A DNA stretch of 9,086 nt, from positions 1-9,086 of the forward strand of contig CAJWOI010000091.1 of the NCBI GenBank assembly GCA_913044255.1, given 5' to 3'. Positions 1-5,248 of this stretch are shown piece by piece. This DNA is from an uncultured Alphaproteobacteria bacterium (lineage in GTDB: Bacteria > Pseudomonadota > Alphaproteobacteria > UBA7887). The notes beneath the pieces were generated by a model. That model was given only the letters and a program-made list of their open reading frames with translations, was not told the DNA's origin and ran no database searches. A program made the position numbers and the translations under genes. How positions within the stretch are numbered: the first letter of the stretch is position 1; every line of letters begins with the position of its first letter.

Positions 1-187
1 GCAAATGGACGAAGTCTAAATAAAATCAGTGCATTGGGAGTTCTTCACGGTCGACGGTTTAAGAGGCGCTGGTGGGCATCTTCACGAGGTTGGTGGGGGG
101 AACCCGAGCCGACTCTCTGGCGCGCTTATAAAGAGTCAACGGGCATGGATTAGGGGTGCGGCAAACTTGATAAAGCGGTTTCAAGAG
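1..187. other. flank with no recognised gene
   Basis: No reading frame in either strand here has a convincing start, ribosome binding site or family resemblance. A plus-strand open frame covering 29-301 looks like chance: it has no ribosome binding site. No tRNA-like T-loop or rRNA sequence is seen. The stretch from about 60 to 130 is visibly richer in G than the operon next to it, which fits a different origin. Confidence 0.4.
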
Positions 188-192
188 TCAAC
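131..192. repeat. 10-bp direct repeat in the non-coding flank
   Basis: AAGAGTCAAC occurs at 131-140 and again at 183-192. The first copy also pairs with GACTCT at 111-116 to make a 6-bp hairpin. No function is evident, and chance similarity is possible. Confidence 0.3.
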
Positions 193-280
193 AAATTCGA
201 ATGAGCGTGACGCAATTTCGCTCGAACTGAAACGGGTCGATGACCGGTGTGCCCGACCGGTCAATGATCGACAACTCCAT
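188..280 (-). pseudogene. 30-codon reading frame after the operon, possibly the broken 5' end of a further gene
   Basis: An ATG at 280 has GAGG 7 nt upstream and lies 21 nt after the stop of the last VWA gene. It opens a frame of 30 codons (MELSIIDRSGTPVIDPFQFE..., then RNCVTLIRIC) ending at TGA 188-190. Its beginning reads like a normal soluble protein start. Beyond the stop no frame continues it convincingly and the sequence changes character (a GC-rich stretch with runs of G). It may be the remnant of a ninth operon gene cut by rearrangement, a genuine tiny gene, or chance. I do not recognise a family. Confidence 0.3.
237..271. repeat. imperfect inverted repeat after the operon, weak terminator candidate
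   Basis: Perfect 7-bp arms TGACCGG (241-247) and CCGGTCA (257-263) enclose a 9-nt loop. An outer TCGA pair (237-240 and 268-271) extends the stem with a 4-nt bulge. The hairpin is 30 to 65 nt past the last VWA stop on the minus strand, but no T-run follows, so an intrinsic terminator is doubtful. It also lies inside the short reading frame 188-280. The arms each contain the palindrome ACCGGT, so a protein-binding site is an alternative. Confidence 0.35.
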
Positions 281-301
281 CGTCAAACCTCGAAATATTA
301 A

Positions 302-1246
302 CTATCTTGGCAACGCGATAAAAGTACCTTCGTTTCGCCTAGTAACTTCTCGCATTAGAGTTGCAAAGCGGCCAGTTGAATAGTTCGAAATAAATCCAAT
401 AGCATGAATTTTGGCTAATCTCTTTCCGGTCAATTTGCTGGTGTTAAGGTTATCCAAAGCGTTTATCACCGGATCATATGACGAGCCGCTATACTCATCC
501 CCGAAAATGTAGATTGATAAGCTTATATTTGGTTTCGCGTAACGCTTTAACGCCACTTCCAAGCCTTCCACAGGACTGCTATTCGATGCGCTATTCCAAG
601 CACGAAATAAATTAATAACGCTTTGGCGGCGCTTCGGTGTATCTGGGATCCATCTCCCTTCGTATGCAGAAACAATATGAGCACCGTTGTCATTGAGTAT
701 TTGAAATCCTTTAATTTGGGGGTGAATATTTATGACGTTAACGACTTCTGCAGTAACACGGTCCCAGATTTCCTTCATACTGCCGGATGTGTCGACGATA
801 AAGATAACGTAGTCGCTGTCGACTGGAATACCGCCAACTTCATCATCCCGAACCTCTGCGCTCTGTGGTCTGATTGAAGATCGTTTCAATGATGATTGAA
901 CCAGAGATAAGCCTTTGAGATCAGCATCTAGCTGAGAAGCTTTTTTTTGGGCTTGGGAGAGTTTAGCCTTAAATTTTTGCCGTAATTCATTCAGCTTGCG
1001 AGCTACAAGTTCTTTGGACTCGAATTCTTCGTGGGTAGCGGTTACTTGATTCTGTAAGTTCTCCACGGAAGTTTCGGTTTGGAATATCTGGTTCAGCAAA
1101 CTACCGGCGTCGAGAGTCTCTTGTATCGTTGGTTCGGGAAGGGGTTTAGAAATAAGGATCAGCAAAATCATTGCGCCGAAGCTACATGAAATGACATCGA
1201 GAAAGGATAAGCTGAAAATATCCAAGGCCCGGTTTTTCTTTTTCAT
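302..1246 (-). CDS. MotB/ExbD-like membrane anchor with coiled coil and VWA domain (B subunit 2)
   Basis: This 314-aa paralog of the preceding gene has the same architecture. Residues 11-33 (FSLSFLDVISCSFGAMILLILIS) align without gaps with its neighbour and keep the ion-coupling-like Asp (D17) and the following SC. A coiled coil spans about 42-122. A VWA domain spans about 143-314, with MIDAS DxSxS at D152-T-S-G-S156. The third metal ligand, usually Thr, appears to be S223 or S224 (SNSSPVEGL), and the Asp is D250 (FGDEYSG). The ATG at 1246 is chosen: it forms an ATGA overlap with the upstream stop and gives the Lys-rich start MKKK. An in-frame start at 1297 would add 17 residues inside the upstream gene. 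The two VWA proteins may form a heterodimer inside the channel subunit; this is inference from paralogy and adjacency. Confidence 0.87.
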   Translation of the reverse strand: MKKKNRALDIFSLSFLDVISCSFGAMILLILISKPLPEPTIQETLDAGSLLNQIFQTETSVENLQNQVTATHEEFESKELVARKLNELRQKFKAKLSQAQKKASQLDADLKGLSLVQSSLKRSSIRPQSAEVRDDEVGGIPVDSDYVIFIVDTSGSMKEIWDRVTAEVVNVINIHPQIKGFQILNDNGAHIVSAYEGRWIPDTPKRRQSVINLFRAWNSASNSSPVEGLEVALKRYAKPNISLSIYIFGDEYSGSSYDPVINALDNLNTSKLTGKRLAKIHAIGFISNYSTGRFATLMREVTRRNEGTFIALPR

Positions 1247-2325
1247 GGCCAGCTTTCCGCAGGAGTAATTAGCATTCCTCCACTGGCAGAGGTCCAAGAC
1301 CAGTAGGCAATCGATGCAGCGGGATCACCTTCAATCGGAAGAAGTATTACGTTAATCCGAACGCCCGAACCAGGCGCACTACTTCTTACTGAATGTTGGA
1401 ATAACTTTAGACGGCATTCTCCAGAAATGGTGTTTGATTTGCCCCATAGAGAATTACAGCTGGCAAATGGATTGAGGCTTCTGTAATTCGAGTCTCCGGC
1501 GGTGGGTAGACCATCCGTAATGAGATAAACGTGGGTTGGTCGCGAGAGAGCTTTTAGACCTACTTGTAGGTTTGTAGGACCTTCTGGGACGAGGCTATCA
1601 AGATCGCGGCGAACTGCGTCTATCAATTTGGGGTCTTTTGAGGACTTCCATCCCTTTTCACCAAGTGTTTTGGCTTTGTCGCTATATGATATCACATCGA
1701 ATTTACTTCCTTCAGGGAGACGTGCCAGCAGCCATCGTATTATTCGCTTTGTCCGCAGCCATTTTGGACCAGATTGTTTGGTTTTATCCGAAGCATTTTT
1801 CCTGCGGATAATATCGATTAACACTTCGTCCGTCATCGATGAGCTACTATCTAACAGTACTGCGATTCTTCGCCCTTCAACTTTCAGGCCGATTAGGTAG
1901 TTTTCCTCTCCAACATTCGTATCTTTGATCACATCAGATGTTTTCTGCTGTGCTGTGTTTCTAATTTTATTTTGAAGTTCTGACAGCTTTTGCTGTTGTA
2001 GTTTGATTTTCAAACCGCTGCTCGTAAGGTTTTTTTGAATTTGCGCCAAATTACTCGAAGTTGTTTCAATTGCGGACGATGCGTTCTTGTTACGCTGTTC
2101 TAGACTAGAAACCATTGACCTAAGTTTGCTCTCTTCGGATCGGAGTGCTGACAGTTCGGTCTTCAGGGATTTAGCTTGTGCCTTGCGAGTGGCGTCATCC
2201 CCAATTTTGGTAGTATCCACATTGTATTTTACCAACATGAATACGAGGATAATGGCGCCTAACCCGCAGGACATGATATCCAGAAAGGCTAAGTTAAAAC
2301 CTTCAGTTTTGCGTTTTGCTTTCAG
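1243..2325 (-). CDS. MotB/ExbD-like membrane anchor with coiled coil and VWA domain (B subunit 1)
   Basis: Numbered from the CTG at 2325, the product has 360 aa. Residues 9-35 (GFNLAFLDIMSCGLGAIILVFMLV...) resemble the B-subunit helix of MotB/ExbD/TolR, with D16 at the position of the ion-coupling Asp (MotB: AYADFMTAMMAFF). Residues about 50-130 form a coiled coil. Residues about 150-355 are a VWA domain with a complete MIDAS metal site: D159-S-S-S-S163, T251 in EGPTNL and D271 in LITDGLP. Topology predicts a periplasmic VWA domain. The nearest ATG (2274) would cut off the conserved Asp and lacks a ribosome binding site, whereas CTG sits 6 nt after AAGGAGG and restores a Lys/Arg-rich N-terminus like that of the next gene. 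It overlaps the channel gene by 23 nt and the next gene by 4 nt. Alternative: leaderless or ATA initiation, judged less likely. Confidence 0.82.
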   Translation of the reverse strand: MKAKRKTEGFNLAFLDIMSCGLGAIILVFMLVKYNVDTTKIGDDATRKAQAKSLKTELSALRSEESKLRSMVSSLEQRNKNASSAIETTSSNLAQIQKNLTSSGLKIKLQQQKLSELQNKIRNTAQQKTSDVIKDTNVGEENYLIGLKVEGRRIAVLLDSSSSMTDEVLIDIIRRKNASDKTKQSGPKWLRTKRIIRWLLARLPEGSKFDVISYSDKAKTLGEKGWKSSKDPKLIDAVRRDLDSLVPEGPTNLQVGLKALSRPTHVYLITDGLPTAGDSNYRSLNPFASCNSLWGKSNTISGECRLKLFQHSVRSSAPGSGVRINVILLPIEGDPAASIAYWSWTSASGGMLITPAESWP

Positions 2326-3088
2326 TCTCGGCCTCCTTGCTGATTCTATTCAAAAGGAATGTTTCACAATATTCTTGTGAATCCACGACCAGGCTATCCT
2401 GAAGGCGTTGCAATTGGTGTAAAAGAAACATCAAAGCAATGCTAATGAGCAATGCTACCAGCGTAGAGTTAAACGCGACTCCAAGGCTGTCTGTCATACC
2501 TGCAATATCACCCGCGAGCGCTTGGTCGGCTTGTGCCAGAGCTTGTCCAATTCCGCGTACAGTGCCTATGAAACCAATCGATGGTATGGCCCATATCAGA
2601 TAGCGAATCATGGAATTTTCTGCCTCAAGCTTGAGGGCTAATGCTTCAACGCTTGAGTCAATGGCATCAGAGGTATTCTGTACATCGTCAGTGATTATAA
2701 AACGACGCATACTTGCCATTAAAACGCGCACAAGGGGAGTGTTGCGGGTTTTGTCCGGCAACTCTTCCAAACCAATTAAAACTTCTTTTAGATCAGTGCT
2801 GTCAGTCGATAAGTTCTCTAATAAATCAACGTTAAAAAGATACCTAACATTTAAGATTTCAAGGCATTTCCCCAAAATCAACATGGTCCCCCAGATCATC
2901 AGGATTACACTTATTTCCTGCTCGTAGTCTTTAAGTATGACAGTAAATACACGAGGTGCCGATTGTCCCTGTCGCATAGCCGCTTCGATCGCCAGAGCAG
3001 CCTCAGGGCGGATGTATCCAATGTAAAGAAGATGGACCACAATGACCGTGAGGACTAGGGCAATGACACTAATTAGGGTTCGAGCCAT
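2303..3088 (-). CDS. MotA/TolQ/ExbB proton-channel family protein
   Basis: This 261-aa inner-membrane protein is the probable A subunit of an ion-driven motor. Four hydrophobic segments are seen: about 5-25, 58-77, 162-184 and 203-225. The stretch YLIWAIPSIGFIGTVRGIGQAL (163-184) is the hallmark of the TolQ/ExbB channel helix, and AFNSTLVALLISIALMF (205-221) matches the last helix. T176 and S208/T209 correspond to the conserved channel-lining hydroxyl residues. The charged loop at about 80-160 should be cytoplasmic. The first hairpin (TM1 to TM2) is extra compared with three-helix ExbB and makes the layout more like MotA. In characterised relatives, five A subunits surround two B subunits and ion flow drives movement. 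The candidate B subunits are the next two genes. Its start lies 1 nt after the small gene. Family call is firm; the substrate or task is not known. Confidence 0.9.
   Translation of the reverse strand: MARTLISVIALVLTVIVVHLLYIGYIRPEAALAIEAAMRQGQSAPRVFTVILKDYEQEISVILMIWGTMLILGKCLEILNVRYLFNVDLLENLSTDSTDLKEVLIGLEELPDKTRNTPLVRVLMASMRRFIITDDVQNTSDAIDSSVEALALKLEAENSMIRYLIWAIPSIGFIGTVRGIGQALAQADQALAGDIAGMTDSLGVAFNSTLVALLISIALMFLLHQLQRLQDSLVVDSQEYCETFLLNRISKEAETESKTQN
2332..2338 (-). promoter_or_regulatory. strong ribosome binding site that decides a CTG start
   Basis: AAGGAGG on the minus strand, inside the 3' end of the channel gene and 6 nt before the CTG at 2325-2323. No ATG, GTG or TTG in the downstream frame lies at a suitable distance, so this site supports CTG as the start of the first VWA gene. 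Confidence 0.65.
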
Positions 3089-3089
3089 T

Positions 3090-3236
3090 TCAAATATCTA
3101 CCGGAAATGAGACAGGAGAATTAAGATTGAAGGCGCTTTTTGATTGGGCTGCAACGATGGATATCGTTACGCCGCAGGCCAACGCAAGTATCACCAAGAT
3201 GATGGCCAATTTTTTTATTTTCGAAATTTTCGACAT
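3090..3236 (-). CDS. small single-span membrane or exported protein (48 aa)
   Basis: A short gene fills the gap between the PEGA/SUMF1 gene and the channel gene. It starts at ATG 3236 behind AAGGAG (6 nt spacing) and stops at TGA 3090-3092, one base before the ATG of the next gene, so translation should be coupled. The product has a Lys-rich start (MSKISKIKK), a hydrophobic segment at about residues 10-29 (LAIILVILALACGVTISIVA), and a short tail, QSKSAFNLNSPVSFPVDI. It could be an uncleaved membrane protein with an 18-residue periplasmic tail, or a secreted peptide cut after AA at 29-30. I do not recognise the family. Position suggests a small accessory subunit of the channel complex. Removing it would leave an unusual 160-nt gap in an otherwise gapless operon. 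Confidence 0.75.
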   Translation of the reverse strand: MSKISKIKKLAIILVILALACGVTISIVAAQSKSAFNLNSPVSFPVDI

Positions 3237-3242
3237 TTGCAT

Positions 3243-3248
3243 CTCCTT
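3243..3248 (-). promoter_or_regulatory. ribosome binding site of the 48-aa gene
   Basis: AAGGAG on the minus strand, 6 nt before the ATG at 3236. It is one of the strongest ribosome binding sites in the window and the main reason to accept the short gene that follows. Confidence 0.75.
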
Positions 3249-3250
3249 TT

Positions 3251-5248
3251 CTAAGGATACCGCCCAATTCTGAACCCCACGTCATCTCGACGGCCTGTCG
3301 AACTATCTCGATAGGCGGCACGAAGTGTAGTGCGTGTTCCTGAACGCCAGCTTGATCCCTTAATCACATGCGCCCCTCCATAGTCTGGCCCCACAGGATC
3401 TATTTCCACAGAATTCGACCGGGGTGGTTGTAAGGAGTAATAATTGTGAACCCATTCACTAACATTTCCTGTTAGATCATAAATACCAGACTTTTCTACT
3501 CTGAAGCTGCCAACGGGCGCTAGCTGAGCATAACCGTCGGAGTAATTGGGAACATAAAAACGCACTTTTCCGCGAGCAATTTCATCTGCGATGTTTCCAG
3601 TGTTTGCAGGGATTTTTGATTCGTCTCCCCAGGGAAATAGGGTTTGCACTGGCCGTGCTGCGCTGCGAGCAAGCCATTCCCACTCTGCTTCCATTAAAAG
3701 CCGATAGCCATTCGAAGTTTTATCGAAACCGATCAGCTTTTTTTTTGAAATTTTATAGAAGGGGGTGAGGTTCTCGTTCTTACTAAGCCAGTTACAAAAT
3801 GCCGCAGCCTCTTCCCAACTTACCAATGTGGCCGGCAAATTATCACCACCAGTACTTTTGTACTCCTTCATATATTTCCGGTATTGTTTTACTGTTATCT
3901 CATGCTTTCCGGCGTAAAAGGGTTTAGTAAGCTTGACTTGGCGGAGAAATTCGTTGGCCCGTTGTCCTTTTTCGTGACGGGGAGCACCCATGCGAAAATC
4001 GCGGGGTTCAAACAAGATTAGAGTTACCCCAGCGCTATTTACGTATGTCCGAGGTGCTTCGGCCAATCTTGCCATCAACTCGGTCTTCAATGTTTCTCGA
4101 ACTAAGGTTATTCGTTTGCTAGATGGTATGATTCTATTTGTTACAGACCGATATCCAATACGTCTGAGTCGGATAGAATGCGGCATCGATGGCAAGTTGA
4201 CTGTGATAGGTGTTATGCCCACTTCTTTCCCATTTACGTCAACCGTTGCCTGAGGATTGCTTGTGATTTTGACCGTTCCTATCTCAGGTTTCAGTCTGAT
4301 CGTAAGCTCTTTTTTTTGATCGGATGTAAGATTGATTTTGCGTGAAATTGAATGATACCCGGCATGCGAATAGGTAAGAATATTATCTACATGCATTCTT
4401 ACGGTGATGGATTTGTTTGTGTGAATAATTCTGCCGTTAAGCATCAAAGTACCACCTTGGGGAAACAGCTTAAATGAGAGCGTAGCCTTCTTTCGTTCCA
4501 ACCGGTAATTCCGTACAAACGATCTTTCGAAATTTGTAACTTTTATCGTATCGGTTATCGACTCGAAATCGGGTTTAGAGATTTCCAAAACGTGATTTCC
4601 GGCCATCAACTTGTGAGTTGCTGGCGTTGTACCAAGCACCTTCCCATCTATTTGGATATTCGCATATCTCGGGTCCGAACTGACTTTTATCAGCCCTTCG
4701 ACCGATTGTAGATTGATTAGCAGAATATGATTTTTGCCCCGTTCAATGCGAAATTTCCGAGTTTCGACTTCAAATAATTTGTTGTTTACCTCCAGATGGT
4801 AGTCACCAGGTGAGAGCTCGACGTCAAGAGTTGGACCTGAAGAAACAAACTTGCTGTTGATCCGCCAATCAATGTCAGTGGTTTTAGGATCGGTGCGAGC
4901 GGTTAACCGCCCGGGGAGCTCTTCAAGGGTGACAATGATATTACTGCCTCTTTCATTAGCAGCGAGAACTCTTGTCTCGTTTTTGAAGCCTTCGGAGGAA
5001 ACGATAAACTTGATATCGCCGGTCAACGAATAAATGACTTGTGATATTACGGTGGCAATTCCGCCAGTTACTCTAAACTTAGCAGCTTTCTCAGCATCCT
5101 TTGGTTTAACCAAAATTGAGGTGCCGTTCACGTATGCGACAAGGCCAAAAGTTAGACAACATACAATCAGGACTATGATGCCGGTGTATATGTACAGCTT
5201 GCCCTGACTGGCCTTTGCTTTGCGTAGTTTTTGATCAAATTGGTTCAT
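3251..5248 (-). CDS. membrane-anchored PEGA-repeat protein with SUMF1/FGE-like C-terminal domain
   Basis: This 665-aa protein has one membrane span at about residues 18-41 and should face the periplasm. Residues about 113-387 form four tandem small beta domains. The clearest PEGA-like ones are 184-252 (IQIDGKVLGTTPATHKLMAGNHVLEI) and 323-387 (TVDVNGKEVGITPITVNL). Those at about 113-180 and 254-320 are more degenerate. Residues about 402-664 are an SUMF1/formylglycine-generating-enzyme fold: FRMGAP, GKHEITVKQY, GYRLLMEAEWEWLAR, FPWGDE, GIYDLTGNVSEWV, VIKGSSW and DVGFRIGR all match the family order. The two catalytic cysteines of true FGE fall at S636 and T641, so it is very unlikely to make formylglycine; a binding or structural role is more likely. 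The start codon overlaps the upstream gene by 14 nt, suggesting coupling. PEGA plus SUMF1 in one envelope protein fits a scaffold for the ion-motor genes downstream. Confidence 0.88.
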   Translation of the reverse strand: MNQFDQKLRKAKASQGKLYIYTGIIVLIVCCLTFGLVAYVNGTSILVKPKDAEKAAKFRVTGGIATVISQVIYSLTGDIKFIVSSEGFKNETRVLAANERGSNIIVTLEELPGRLTARTDPKTTDIDWRINSKFVSSGPTLDVELSPGDYHLEVNNKLFEVETRKFRIERGKNHILLINLQSVEGLIKVSSDPRYANIQIDGKVLGTTPATHKLMAGNHVLEISKPDFESITDTIKVTNFERSFVRNYRLERKKATLSFKLFPQGGTLMLNGRIIHTNKSITVRMHVDNILTYSHAGYHSISRKINLTSDQKKELTIRLKPEIGTVKITSNPQATVDVNGKEVGITPITVNLPSMPHSIRLRRIGYRSVTNRIIPSSKRITLVRETLKTELMARLAEAPRTYVNSAGVTLILFEPRDFRMGAPRHEKGQRANEFLRQVKLTKPFYAGKHEITVKQYRKYMKEYKSTGGDNLPATLVSWEEAAAFCNWLSKNENLTPFYKISKKKLIGFDKTSNGYRLLMEAEWEWLARSAARPVQTLFPWGDESKIPANTGNIADEIARGKVRFYVPNYSDGYAQLAPVGSFRVEKSGIYDLTGNVSEWVHNYYSLQPPRSNSVEIDPVGPDYGGAHVIKGSSWRSGTRTTLRAAYRDSSTGRRDDVGFRIGRYP

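Noticed and set aside
111..137. Hairpin GACTCT...AGAGTC as an intrinsic terminator
   Set aside because: Only a 6-bp stem with a 15-nt loop and no following T-run on either strand.
29..301. Plus-strand 90-codon frame in the left flank
   Set aside because: No ribosome binding site or recognisable family, and it is antisense to the better-placed short frame at 188-280.
1247..1297. Upstream start giving the second VWA protein 17 extra residues
   Set aside because: The extra codons lie wholly within the first VWA gene; the ATG at 1246 with its ATGA overlap and MKKK start fits the paralog better.
302..3088. Zorya-type defence system (ZorA/ZorB)
   Set aside because: The channel gene and Asp-bearing B helix fit the same superfamily, but the B subunits have VWA and not OmpA-like domains, and no ZorC/ZorD helicase or nuclease genes are in the window.
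3121..3321. Minus-strand 66-codon frame overlapping the end of the PEGA/SUMF1 gene
   Set aside because: It overlaps both the PEGA/SUMF1 coding end and the better-supported 48-aa gene in another frame, and has no signal, domain or ribosome binding site.
3254..4045. Active formylglycine-generating enzyme or sulfatase maturation role
   Set aside because: The catalytic cysteine positions are Ser and Thr, and no sulfatase gene is nearby.
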